Shown piece by piece: positions 1 to 7,866 of a stretch of 64,000 bases of DNA. Origin of the DNA: PALSA-505 sp963699015 (GTDB lineage Bacteria > Actinomycetota > Actinomycetes > Streptosporangiales > Streptosporangiaceae). Position numbers and translations under genes: made by a program. Below the pieces are notes generated by a model. The model was not told where the DNA came from. It was given only the letters and a program-made list of their open reading frames with translations, and ran no database searches. Positions within the stretch are counted from its first letter, which is position 1, and every line of letters starts with the position of its first letter. Location: contig CAVOSX010000002.1 in NCBI GenBank assembly GCA_963699015.1, positions 1,054,001 to 1,118,000 of the forward strand. Direction: 5' to 3'.

Positions 1-130
1 GCCGCTGAGCCCGTGTCAGCCTGCGCTGCGCGCGCCGCAGGGCCCGAACCCGGGCTACGGTGCGGTAAGCCTGCGCCTGCGCCAGCATCTCTTCGTGCAT
101 CTGTCGTGCTACTGCTTCCTGCATGTACAT
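1..130 (-). CDS. small basic hypothetical protein, partial (runs off left edge)
   Basis: An open frame begins MYMQEAVARQMHEEM and continues as an Ala/Arg-rich, probably helical segment to the window edge, so only the first 43 or so codons are visible. Short actinobacterial proteins with an MYM-type start and an Arg-rich helical body are common, but I cannot assign a function. It lies downstream of whiB7 on the same strand with about 120 bases between. The upstream Shine-Dalgarno is weak and a second ATG lies two codons in. Codon use looks genuine, but the truncated length keeps confidence moderate. Confidence 0.45.
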   Translation of the reverse strand, partial: MYMQEAVARQMHEEMLAQAQAYRTVARVRALRRAQRRLTRAQR

Positions 131-250
131 GACGATCTATCCGTTTCTCACATCGTTGAGCGGTATCCGGTCGGCTCGCGGGCCGGCCAGGCAGAACCGG
201 GGCTGCGGCGGGGCGAGGACCGGCCGCCCGGGCGAGGCGGGTACCTAGCG

Positions 251-661
251 CTAGGCAGCTACCTCGTCCTTTCGCGGGCGACCACGCGGCCGCTTGCGCG
301 GCACGACCTGCCCTCGCAGGAAGAGCTCGCCACCCCAGACTCCCCAGGGCTCCCTGCGCTCGAGGGCCCCGTTGAAGCAAGCGATCATCATCGGGCATTC
401 CCGGCAAAGCGCTTTCGCCGCTTCGACATCCGCGGGCGCCTCGGCGAAGAACAGCTCGGGATCCTGCTGGCACGGAAGGTCAAGCCTTCTGGCCATCTCG
501 GTGATCCTGACCTGTCCCGTCACAGGCGTCCCCAGCCGTGATGACGCGGGACGCACGCCGCTGACCGCCGGCCCGTCGCGCCGCGCCGGCGCCTGGGATG
601 CGGAACCTGCCTCGAACCCCGCCGCGTCCACCGTGACAGCGGTGGTGTCGGGCCACTGCAT
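251..661 (-). CDS. whiB7: WhiB7-family iron-sulfur transcription factor
   Basis: WhiB7 binds a 4Fe-4S cluster and the primary sigma factor and activates intrinsic antibiotic-resistance genes. Counting from the ATG at 661 (136 residues), the cluster ligands are Cys64, Cys86, Cys89 and Cys95, the last three in a CRECPMMIAC arrangement. The WhiB7 signature EPWGVWGGE follows, then a C-terminal AT-hook KRPRGRPRK, which separates WhiB7 from other Wbl proteins. The start is ambiguous: ATG 661 has a GAGAGGGG Shine-Dalgarno about 9 bases upstream, whereas GTG 523 would give about 90 residues, closer to the mycobacterial protein. uvrD2 and mycoredoxin nearby reproduce the mycobacterial whiB7 neighbourhood. 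Upstream sit an intrinsic terminator, a leader ORF and a WhiB7-type promoter. Confidence 0.93.
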   Translation of the reverse strand: MQWPDTTAVTVDAAGFEAGSASQAPARRDGPAVSGVRPASSRLGTPVTGQVRITEMARRLDLPCQQDPELFFAEAPADVEAAKALCRECPMMIACFNGALERREPWGVWGGELFLRGQVVPRKRPRGRPRKDEVAA

Positions 662-730
662 CGGTGCCAACCCCTCTCATCAGATCGTTCTCGTCGCCGT
701 TGACTGTCTGATCGATGGCCCGGGCAAATG

Positions 731-764
731 AAAAGGCCGCGGACCCTTTGCGGGTCCGCGGCCT
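731..764 (-). terminator. intrinsic terminator / candidate attenuator in whiB7 leader
   Basis: On the minus strand a perfect GC-rich stem of 12-13 base pairs (arm GGCCGCGGACCC, 5-base loop) is followed by TTTTCATTT, a classical Rho-independent terminator. It lies between the leader ORF, which stops at 787, and whiB7 at 661. In known whiB7 genes an intrinsic terminator in the leader aborts transcription until ribosome stalling on a leader ORF relieves it. The position fits that model; the mechanism is inferred. Confidence 0.85.
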
Positions 765-786
765 CCGAGGGGGTCGGCCGGTCTGG

Positions 787-1077
787 TTAGACCGGTTCCG
801 GTTCCCTCAACGGATGCGGACCCTTGGCGCCACCGCCGACGGCGGCGGCCCGGGTCTTGTCGGTGTACGGGTTACGTATGGGCGTCGGCCCGAAGACGAG
901 CTTCTGGACCTGCACCTGGCTGATCCGAGACATACGGGTCCCCTTGACACCCGGCAGCCCCGGCGTGGCACACACGACGTGACCGCCGCCGACACCGGGC
1001 AGGAACGCACTCCGGGCAGGCACGGTCGCGCCAGCGCGCGTCATCACGCAGGCTGCAGACTCAATGAAATTCACCAT
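787..1077 (-). CDS. leader ORF upstream of whiB7 (candidate regulatory uORF)
   Basis: This is a 96-codon frame starting at ATG 1077 behind a strong GGAGGAGG Shine-Dalgarno. An internal ATG at 933 (MSRISQVQVQKLVFG) also has a good AAGGGG site and would give 48 residues. No conserved domain is recognised. The stop codon at 787-789 sits only 22 bases before the terminator stem that precedes whiB7, the geometry expected if translation of this ORF controls the terminator. WhiB7 uORFs that I know of are usually shorter, so it could instead be an independent small gene ended by that terminator. Reality of translation is likely; the regulatory role is inference. Confidence 0.5.
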   Translation of the reverse strand: MVNFIESAACVMTRAGATVPARSAFLPGVGGGHVVCATPGLPGVKGTRMSRISQVQVQKLVFGPTPIRNPYTDKTRAAAVGGGAKGPHPLREPEPV

Positions 1078-1132
1078 CTCGGCGTGCACCTCCTCCCATG
1101 TTTCGGCTACGGCACACCGCGGACATGGGAGA

Positions 1133-1170
1133 AGCCTACGTAGCAGGCGGATGGGTCGGCAACACTTTTT
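1133..1170 (-). promoter_or_regulatory. candidate WhiB7-autoregulated SigA-type promoter
   Basis: Read on the minus strand: an A5 tract (1166-1170), three bases, a -35 TTGCCG (1157-1162), an 18-base spacer and a -10 TAGGCT (1133-1138). An AT-rich run three bases upstream of the -35 box is the described hallmark of WhiB7-dependent promoters. The predicted start would give a leader of about 460 bases before whiB7. Confidence 0.55.
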
Positions 1171-1182
1171 CTACCTGGGCTT

Positions 1183-2073
1183 TTAATCAGCGCGAAGTTC
1201 TGGTGGCTCGGTCTTGGTGCGGATCAGCCCTTCCTGCACCACCGACACGACGAGATCGCCGGCCTGGGTGAAGACGTTGCCGCGGGCCAGACCGCGGGCG
1301 CCCCAGGCCACCGGTGACTCCTGCGCGTACAGCAGCCAGTTGTCGGCCCGGAACGGGCCGTAGAACCACATCGCGTGATCCAGGCTCGCCCCCACGGTCC
1401 GCCCGTCCACCCAGGACAGGCCGTGCGCCAGCAGCACCGAGTCGAGCAGGGTCATGTCGGAGGCGTAGGTCATCAGGCACACGTGCAGCAGCGGGTCATC
1501 CGGCAGCTCACCGTCGACCCGCAGCCACACCAGGTTCTTCGTGGTGCGCAGCGACGGCTCGCGCTGCGCCTCCACGGTCAGCGGGCCGGCGAAGCGCAGG
1601 TCCACGGGATTGCGCCGGAACATGCGCTCGTAGCGGGGGTCCAGCGAGCCGAACAGCTTCTCCAGCCGCTCGACCGTCGGTGCCACCGATTCCGGCGGGG
1701 GGACGTCCGGCATGGCCGCGGCGTGCACCGGGCCGGGCTCGGGATGGTGGAAAGACGCGGCTAGCGTGAAGATCGTCTTCCCGTGCTGGATACACGACAC
1801 CCGGCGGGTGGTGAACGACCGGCCATCGCGCACCCGGTCCACCGTGTAGACGAGGGGAATAGCCGGATCGCCGGGCCGGATGAAATACGCGTGCAGCGAG
1901 TGCACCGGGCGGTCGGCCGGCACTGTACGCCCGGCGGCGACCAGGGCCTGGCCGGCCACCTGGCCGCCGAACACGCGCTGGACCTGCTCGTCCGGGCTCC
2001 GGCCGCGGAAGATATTGACCTCGATCTGCTCGAGGTCGAGCAGATCGATCAGGTTGTCGAGAGCCTCGCTCAT
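1183..2073 (-). CDS. tesB: acyl-CoA thioesterase II
   Basis: A 296-residue protein of normal length for TesB, which hydrolyses acyl-CoA to free fatty acid and CoA in the cytoplasm. Two hot-dog domains are visible. The N-terminal one carries RVFGGQVAGQAL, HSLHAYFIRPGDP and RDGRSFTTRRV; the C-terminal one carries the YASDMTLLDS and SLDHAMWFY motifs of the TesB active site (Asp, Thr and Gln residues). The ATG at 2073 overlaps the TGA of the upstream helicase gene as ATGA, so the two are probably translationally coupled. There is no functional link I can name between a thioesterase and the helicase. Confidence 0.93.
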   Translation of the reverse strand: MSEALDNLIDLLDLEQIEVNIFRGRSPDEQVQRVFGGQVAGQALVAAGRTVPADRPVHSLHAYFIRPGDPAIPLVYTVDRVRDGRSFTTRRVSCIQHGKTIFTLAASFHHPEPGPVHAAAMPDVPPPESVAPTVERLEKLFGSLDPRYERMFRRNPVDLRFAGPLTVEAQREPSLRTTKNLVWLRVDGELPDDPLLHVCLMTYASDMTLLDSVLLAHGLSWVDGRTVGASLDHAMWFYGPFRADNWLLYAQESPVAWGARGLARGNVFTQAGDLVVSVVQEGLIRTKTEPPELRAD

Positions 2074-4040
2074 GATTCGGCGACCACGCCCTTCCGCACC
2101 GACTCGAGGAACCTGGACGGCCTCCTGGACGGTTTCGCGCCCGGCGACCTGGCGGCCGCCCAGGACAGCTCCACCCGCTGCCTGGCCCGGGTCACGCCCA
2201 CATAGAGCAGGCGCCGCTCCTCCGCAATCGCCTCGGTCGTCTGGGCGTACACGATGGGCAGCACTCCTTCGGCTAGACCGGGCAGGAACACCACATCCCA
2301 CTCGAGCCCCTTGGCCGCGTGCAGGGAAGACAGCGTAACCCCCGGCGCGGCGGGCGGGTGCTCGGCCGCGACCCGCTCGGCCAGTTCGGCCGCGAAGCCG
2401 GCCAGCGTGATGCCCGGCCGGGCGAGCGAGAGGTCCTCGGCCAGCCCGAGCAGCGCGGCCAGCGACTCCCAGCGGTCCCTGGCCGCTCCCCCGCCGGGCG
2501 GTGCCGCGTCGGTCAGCCCCAGGCCGTTCAGCACGTGCCGGACCTCGGCGGGCAACGGCGCGGCTCGATCCGCCCCGGCCGCAGCGTCCGCCACCACAGC
2601 CGCTCCGGCCGGATTCGCCAGGTCTGCGGCACCGGGCCGGGACTTCGCGGCCGCCCGGAGCAGCCCGAGCGCCTGCCGGACCTCGCCCCGGTCGAAGAAC
2701 CGCTCGGCCCCCCTGACCTGATAAGTCACCCCCGCTTCGTGCAGAGCCCGCTCGAATGCCGCGGTTTGCGCGTTGATCCGCACCAGTACCGCGATCTCCC
2801 GCGCGGGGACGCCCTCGGCGATCAGGCACCTCACCCGGGCCGCGAGGGCGTCCGCCTCGGCCTGGTCGTCCGGGTACTCGGCGAACGACGGCTCCGGACC
2901 GGGCGGCCGCTGGGCCACCAGGGCGGTCGCCCACCTGGCCACGGCAGCGCCAGGGACGCCAGCCGGATCATCGGCCGCCGCGATCAGCCGGTTGGCCACG
3001 GTCACCACCTGCGGGGTGGACCGGTAGTCCCGGACCAGCCTGATCACGGTGGCCGCCGGGAACTCGGCCGCGAATCCGGTGAGGTAGCGCGGGGAGGCAC
3101 CCGTGAACGAGTAGATCGCCTGGTCGGGGTCACCTACCACGCACAGATCCTCCCGGTCTCCTAGCCACTGGTCGAGCAGCAGCTTCTGCAGCGGGTTGAC
3201 GTCCTGATACTCATCGACCACCAGGTAGCGGTACCGGTCCCTGACCTCAGCCGCCGCGGGCCGGCTCTCGGCCAGGATGGCGGCCGTGAGCTCCAGCACG
3301 GACTCGAAGTCGATCAGGTGACGTTCGCGGCGCAAATCCTCGTAGCCGGCGTAGATCTGCCCGGTCTGGGCGGCGCCGCGCGGCGGCCGGCGGCCCGCCG
3401 GGACGGCTGCGGCCAGATACTCATCCGGCCTGACCTGGGTGACCTTGGCCCACTCGATCTCCGCGGCGGTGTCGGCCAGGTCCGCGCCGCTGAGCGCGAA
3501 CTGCTGAGCCCGGGCCGCCTCGGCGATCAGGCTGATCTTCGACGCGAGCACCCGTGGCGGGCGCCCGCCCACCACCGCGGGCCAGAAGTGCGTGAGCTGG
3601 CGGAGCGCAGCGGAGTGGAAGGTCCGGGCCTGCACCCGGTCGAGTCCCAGGCCAGGCCCGCCGAGCAGGCGCAGCCTGCCGCGCAGCTCACCGGCTGCCC
3701 GCGAGGTGAACGTCACCGCGAGCACGTGCGCGGGGTCCGTCACCCCCGTGTGCGCGGCATAGGCGATGCGGTGCGTGATCGCGCGGGTCTTCCCGGTGCC
3801 CGCGCCCGCAAGTACGCATACCGGTCCGCGCACGGTAAGCGCGACCTCACGCTGCTCGGGATCCAGCGCGGCGAGCACCGCCGCGGCCCCGTCAGGCACG
3901 TCCGCCCCGCCGATCTCTTCTGCCATGCTCGTCTCGTACGCCACACCGGTCCCGCGCGGGGCCTCTGCTGCCGCCGCCCGATCGGCCGCGGCCTCCGGCT
4001 GCCGGCGTGGCACGCTGCCTTTCCTCCTCACCATGGTCAT
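2070..4040 (-). CDS. uvrD2: UvrD/Rep-family ATP-dependent DNA helicase, UvrD2-like without HRDC domain
   Basis: Superfamily 1A 3'-5' helicase of 656 residues. Motifs run in order: Q-motif LDPEQREVA (59-67), Walker A AGAGTGKT (78-85), motif II DEYQD (276-280), motif III GDPDQAIYSFTGA (from 303), motif V LHAAKGLEWDVVFLPGL, and motif VI EERRLLYVGVTRARQ. The protein stops about 30 residues after motif VI, so the tetracysteine linker and C-terminal HRDC domain of mycobacterial UvrD2 are missing. Position between whiB7 and mycoredoxin supports orthology with UvrD2 rather than UvrD1/PcrA. It probably acts in DNA repair. A later in-frame ATG (codon 39) is an alternative start. Confidence 0.9.
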   Translation of the reverse strand: MTMVRRKGSVPRRQPEAAADRAAAAEAPRGTGVAYETSMAEEIGGADVPDGAAAVLAALDPEQREVALTVRGPVCVLAGAGTGKTRAITHRIAYAAHTGVTDPAHVLAVTFTSRAAGELRGRLRLLGGPGLGLDRVQARTFHSAALRQLTHFWPAVVGGRPPRVLASKISLIAEAARAQQFALSGADLADTAAEIEWAKVTQVRPDEYLAAAVPAGRRPPRGAAQTGQIYAGYEDLRRERHLIDFESVLELTAAILAESRPAAAEVRDRYRYLVVDEYQDVNPLQKLLLDQWLGDREDLCVVGDPDQAIYSFTGASPRYLTGFAAEFPAATVIRLVRDYRSTPQVVTVANRLIAAADDPAGVPGAAVARWATALVAQRPPGPEPSFAEYPDDQAEADALAARVRCLIAEGVPAREIAVLVRINAQTAAFERALHEAGVTYQVRGAERFFDRGEVRQALGLLRAAAKSRPGAADLANPAGAAVVADAAAGADRAAPLPAEVRHVLNGLGLTDAAPPGGGAARDRWESLAALLGLAEDLSLARPGITLAGFAAELAERVAAEHPPAAPGVTLSSLHAAKGLEWDVVFLPGLAEGVLPIVYAQTTEAIAEERRLLYVGVTRARQRVELSWAAARSPGAKPSRRPSRFLESVRKGVVAES

Positions 4041-4131
4041 CCTTGCGCATGTCCGGCCGCCGGGACGGGAAGCCCGCGGGTCCGTTCCGTGTTAAGAACG
4101 GCGGGAACGATCAGACTGGAAGGGGGCGGCA

Positions 4132-4389
4132 GTGCCGGAGCCGCTGATCATGTACACGACGGTGTGGTGCGGTTTCTGCCGTCGGCTGAAGCGCCAGCTC
4201 GCAGAGGACGGCATCGAGGTCCGCGAGGTGGACATCGAGGCCGAGCCGGACGCCGCCGAGTACGTCATGTCGGTGAACGGCGGGAACCAGACCGTGCCCA
4301 CCGTGGTCTTCCCTGACGGGAGCGCGCTGACCAACCCCTCCGCGAAGGCGGTCAAGGCCCGGCTGACCGAGCTCGCCGCCCTGCCGTGA
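4132..4389 (+). CDS. mrx1: mycoredoxin (glutaredoxin-fold, CGFC active site)
   Basis: An 85-residue glutaredoxin-like protein with active-site WCGFC near residues 13-17, the TVPTVVF cis-proline segment and an N-terminal MYTTVWC strand. Mycoredoxins reduce mycothiol mixed disulfides in actinobacteria. The GTG start has a GGAAGGGGGCGG Shine-Dalgarno. It is divergent from uvrD2, the arrangement seen in Mycobacterium, and its TGA overlaps the GTG of the next gene (GTGA). Confidence 0.92.
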   Translation: MPEPLIMYTTVWCGFCRRLKRQLAEDGIEVREVDIEAEPDAAEYVMSVNGGNQTVPTVVFPDGSALTNPSAKAVKARLTELAALP

Positions 4390-5075
4390 AAGAGCCATCC
4401 AGCCGAACGGCTGACGCGGGCGATCCTGCCCCGCCGGCCGAGGCCCGGCGGGAGGATCAGGCCGCGCCCCCGGCGGCACCGGGCAAGCCGGATCATCCGC
4501 CGCTCGCGGTGATACGGCGCAGCGGCCGGGGCTGGCGGGTCGATGACGAGGAAATACCGGACCTGATGAGCGCCATCGTGTTCGCCGATCTGCTCGCGCC
4601 GGAACTGCCCGGGGCGCCGTCGCAGGCCGCCGGCGGCCTGCTCGTGCCTGTTGCCGATGGCTCATCCTCGCCGGCCGACGGCGGCTCACTCCGGGCCGGT
4701 GAATCGCCGGGTGACGGCCGCCTTCCTTCCCGCGCCGTCGGCGACTTCCAGGACGCGGTGGCTGGTGACGCGGCCGCGGAAGCGGCGCGACTGCAGGTCA
4801 CCGTCGCCCAGCTCGAGCACGCCCTGGCTACCCGGGTGCGGATGGAGCAGGCGATCGGCATCGTCTCCGAACGCAGGCGGATCCCGGCCAGGCAAGCGTT
4901 CGAGCTGCTCAGGGCGGCAGCGCGGGCCGACGGCACCCGGCTGGCCGAGCTTGCCGCGCGGGTGGTGGAAAGCGCCGTCAACCCGCTGCTGCCCCTGCCC
5001 GAGGACCTGGCCCGCCCGCCCCGGCCGCCCAGGGCGCGCGGCCGTTCGCCGCGCCATGTACGGGTCAGCGAGTAG
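4386..5075 (+). CDS. ANTAR-domain protein, translationally coupled to mycoredoxin
   Basis: A 229-residue protein. Residues 1-120 are Pro/Ala-rich and low complexity apart from a short conserved-looking stretch around RRSGRGWRVDDEEIPDLMSA. Residues about 130-205 form a coiled coil followed by an ANTAR RNA-binding helix bundle: RVRMEQAIGIVSERR, PARQAFELLRAAARADGTRL, ELAARVVES. ANTAR proteins bind paired hairpins in nascent RNA and act as antiterminators. No GAF, PAS or receiver domain is seen, so how it would be signalled is unclear. The 4-base overlap with the mycoredoxin gene suggests a shared redox or stress context, which is inference. Confidence 0.75.
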   Translation: MKEPSSRTADAGDPAPPAEARREDQAAPPAAPGKPDHPPLAVIRRSGRGWRVDDEEIPDLMSAIVFADLLAPELPGAPSQAAGGLLVPVADGSSSPADGGSLRAGESPGDGRLPSRAVGDFQDAVAGDAAAEAARLQVTVAQLEHALATRVRMEQAIGIVSERRRIPARQAFELLRAAARADGTRLAELAARVVESAVNPLLPLPEDLARPPRPPRARGRSPRHVRVSE

Positions 5076-5373
5076 CCGGCCCGGTGTGCCGTCCGGGCGG
5101 GCGCCCCGGGCAAGCCGGGCGGGGCGGAATTGTCAGCCCTTGCCGCTAGAGTCCGGCGCATGGCTTGAGGGCAGGCCCACCCGGCGCGGGACCACGGGAT
5201 GCGGCATCCGGCTCCGGGGCCGAGGGGAAGCAGCGTCTGGCGCTGGACGTGACGGGAAGCATCGCCGGCGCGGGACACGAACGTAGCGCCGTGAGTTCCT
5301 GTCCTCAGCGCGCCAGTGTCGGCCAAGATAGACACAGGTGAGCATGGTGCTACAGCCGCCGAGGGAGGCCAGC

Positions 5374-6663
5374 GTGACGGATCTTGAGGCGGTAGAGCTC
5401 TGTGCGGGCGCCGGCGGTCAGGCGCTGGGGCTGGAGCGGGCCGGATTCGAGCACGCGCTCTGCGTCGAGCTCGACCCGACCGCCTGCGAGACGTTGCGTG
5501 TCAACCGGCCGGCCTGGAAGCTGGCCCAGGGAGACGCCGCCGACCGGCAGGTATGGGACCCGAAGGACTACCAGGGCATCGCGCTGCTGGCCGGCGGGGT
5601 ACCCTGCCCGCCGTTCACGGTCGCCGGACGCAGGCTCGGTGCGGCGGATGAGCGCGATCTGTTCGCATGGGCGGTCGAGCTATGTCACGTGATCAGGCCG
5701 CGCGCGGTGCTGCTCGAGAACGTGCGCGGGCTGAGCGAGCGCCGGTTCGGCGCGTACCGCCAGCATGTCCTTGACCGGTTGCGTGAGCTCGGCTACGTGC
5801 CCGGCTGGCGGCTGCTGCAGGCGTCAGACTTCGGCGTACCACAGCTCCGGCCTCGCTTCGTCCTGGTGGCGCTGCGCCCAGCTGACGCGCGCTGGTTCCG
5901 CTGGCCGGCCCCGGCCGGCGTCCCGGCGCGCAGCGTCGGCGAATCGCTCGTGGACCTGATGGGCGCGCGCGGGTGGCCCGGGGCCGAACGCTGGGCCCGC
6001 CAGGCGAACAGGATCGCGCCGACGATCGTCGGCGGGTCGAAGAAGCACGGCGGCGGCGACCTCGGCCCGACGCGGGCCAAACAGGCCTGGGCGGAGCTGG
6101 GGGTGGACGGGCTCGGCATCGCCGACGCGGCGCCGGACCGCGGCGAGGATCCCGCGCTGCGGCCCAGGCTCACCTGCGGGATGGTCGCCAGGCTGCAGGG
6201 CTGGCGGGATGAGTGGGAATGGCAGTTCGCGGGGCGCAAGACCGCGCGCTACCGGCAGCTGGGCAACGCTTTCCCGCCGCCGGTCGCGGAGGCCGTGGGC
6301 CGGGCGATCCAAAGCGCGCTGCGGCATGAGGGTGTCCGCCCGCAGCCCCGCCCCGAGGTCATCGTCGAGGCCGGGCACGTAGGTGACCCGGTATACGCGG
6401 CACTGCGCGCGCGGCCGGGCTTCCTGACCGCCGCGCAGATCGCCGCGGTGACCGCCGCGGGTACGGTCGGGGGACATCGTGGTGCGCTGACCACGCGGGC
6501 GGTACTGCGCGGAATCCGCGATCTCAGCCAGGACTTCGAGGTTGACACGGGCGAGATCGCCGGCGAGCCCGCCTACCGGCTCGGCGCGTTCAAGGCGTTT
6601 CTTGGCCAGCACGACCATGAACGGCACGAGCGCTTCCTGGCAGGCCGCGCCAGGATCAGCTGA
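5374..6663 (+). CDS. DNA (cytosine-5) methyltransferase
   Basis: C5-methyltransferase with motif I ELCAGAGGQALGLERAGF, catalytic motif IV GGVPCPPFTVAGRR, motif VI ENVRGL, motif VIII QLRPRFVLV, and motifs IX-X ending in RQLGNAFPPPVAEAVGRAI. A target-recognition region lies between VIII and IX. About 105 residues follow motif X (PEVIVEAGHVGDPV...), with no motif I recognise and a possible winged-helix character. I chose GTG 5374, because GAGGGAGG stands just upstream; GTG 5338 would add 12 residues with a poor ribosome site. No restriction endonuclease or Vsr gene is adjacent, so it looks like an orphan enzyme. The 298 bases before it hold no gene I can support. Confidence 0.9.
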   Translation: MTDLEAVELCAGAGGQALGLERAGFEHALCVELDPTACETLRVNRPAWKLAQGDAADRQVWDPKDYQGIALLAGGVPCPPFTVAGRRLGAADERDLFAWAVELCHVIRPRAVLLENVRGLSERRFGAYRQHVLDRLRELGYVPGWRLLQASDFGVPQLRPRFVLVALRPADARWFRWPAPAGVPARSVGESLVDLMGARGWPGAERWARQANRIAPTIVGGSKKHGGGDLGPTRAKQAWAELGVDGLGIADAAPDRGEDPALRPRLTCGMVARLQGWRDEWEWQFAGRKTARYRQLGNAFPPPVAEAVGRAIQSALRHEGVRPQPRPEVIVEAGHVGDPVYAALRARPGFLTAAQIAAVTAAGTVGGHRGALTTRAVLRGIRDLSQDFEVDTGEIAGEPAYRLGAFKAFLGQHDHERHERFLAGRARIS

Positions 6664-6670
6664 CCGACGA

Positions 6671-6688
6671 CGGAGGCAGCCGCCTCCG
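6671..6688. terminator. hairpin between convergent genes
   Basis: A 7-base-pair stem CGGAGGC/GCCTCCG with a 4-base loop stands just after the methyltransferase stop and before the convergent SGNH gene end, followed by further GC inverted repeats. There is no U-tract, so it is only a likely bidirectional terminator. Confidence 0.35.
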
Positions 6689-6742
6689 TGCCCGGCCGGG
6701 GCCGGCCGTGTGCCCCGCAAGCGCGGCTGGCCCCCGTGCCCG

Positions 6743-7690
6743 TCAGCCGGCGGCGGCGATCACCTGGTCGGCCATGTGCTCCTCGCCCAGCTGGTTCGGG
6801 TGGAACGGAGCCGCGGGCGAGGTCGGGATGAGCCCCTCCACCCACTTGGTGCCCGGGGCCTGGCAGGCGTCGTGGCCGATGCTGTCGGCATAGGTATTCA
6901 CGAAGCCGGCGCCGTTGGCGGCCGCCTCGCTGGCGAGCATCGCGTTCAGCTTCAGTTCCACGCCGCGCAGGTAAGGTACGTCGCCGAACGAGATCGGAAA
7001 CAGCGGCCAGCAGCCGTTGCCGGAGTTCGGCAACAGCACGGGGTACCCGACGAGGAACACCCGCGCGCTGGGCGCGAGGGCGCGAATCTCCTGCACCATC
7101 GAGCCGATCTTCGGAGCGAGGCTCTGGATGGCCTGGGCCAGCTGGTCGGTGCCGCCCGCGGTGTAGTGGCTCTTGCACGGCGAGCCGAACGGGTTGGTGA
7201 GGCTTTCCTCGGCACATGTCTTGACGATGCCGTAAAAGCCGATGTTGTTGCCGCCGATGCCGACGGTGACCAGCGTGGTGCCGGAACTGAGCGCGCCGAA
7301 CTGCGGCGGGTTGGTGCCCAGCGTCACCGACTGCGGCTGCGTCATGTCCGCCGTGGTTGCTCCCGAGCAGCTGACGTTGATGTAGGAAGAGGCGCCGATG
7401 GTGGTCGCGACATCCGCCGGATAGTCGCTGGTCGATCGCAGGCATCCGAACGGCGAGCCAGTCTGGTCCGGGATGAGCGGCCCCGCGGTGTACGAGTCAC
7501 CCAGCGCCACGTACGACGCGCCGCCGGCCAGCGCGGTCTGCGGGAGCAGGATGACCACAAGCAGGCCGGCCGCGGCCGGGAGCAGTGCACCGCGGAGTAG
7601 CGCCCGCCTGGCGGCCCGGGCCGACCGGGGCCGGCGGGACGGGCCGGCTCCGGATCCCGGGGGCGCAGGAGACGGGACGACAGCAGGCAT
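6743..7690 (-). CDS. secreted SGNH-family lipase/esterase
   Basis: A 315-residue protein. The N-terminus is basic, followed by a hydrophobic signal segment (about 36-56) ending ALAGG, so the enzyme is exported. SGNH blocks are clear: block I GDSYTAG with nucleophile Ser66, the CSGATT Gly, the GIGGNNIGF Asn, and block V FHPNQLGEEHMA with the catalytic His. Several Cys pairs suit an extracellular enzyme. The closest well-known relatives are Streptomyces secreted lipases/esterases. GGAAGGGAACACC precedes ATG 7690. It follows the secretion operon on the same strand after about 175 bases and may or may not be co-transcribed. Confidence 0.9.
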   Translation of the reverse strand: MPAVVPSPAPPGSGAGPSRRPRSARAARRALLRGALLPAAAGLLVVILLPQTALAGGASYVALGDSYTAGPLIPDQTGSPFGCLRSTSDYPADVATTIGASSYINVSCSGATTADMTQPQSVTLGTNPPQFGALSSGTTLVTVGIGGNNIGFYGIVKTCAEESLTNPFGSPCKSHYTAGGTDQLAQAIQSLAPKIGSMVQEIRALAPSARVFLVGYPVLLPNSGNGCWPLFPISFGDVPYLRGVELKLNAMLASEAAANGAGFVNTYADSIGHDACQAPGTKWVEGLIPTSPAAPFHPNQLGEEHMADQVIAAAG

Positions 7691-7866
7691 GGTGTTCCCT
7701 TCCGATGTTCCTACCCGCGGGCAATCACATGATGGCGGGGCCGCGGAAGGCCCGTCAACGGCCCTACCCTGGCGGCTGCCGGGGAAGGCGTCGCCGACGC
7801 GGAGCATGAGCCGCGTGATGGCAGCCCTGACGCTCCGCGTTATCCCCCGCCGTCGCAGGTCCATCG

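Noticed and set aside
5076..5373. Small gene between the ANTAR protein and the DNA methyltransferase
   Set aside because: Only short antisense-type frames (for example minus 5133-5345) occur, without ribosome sites or family resemblance.
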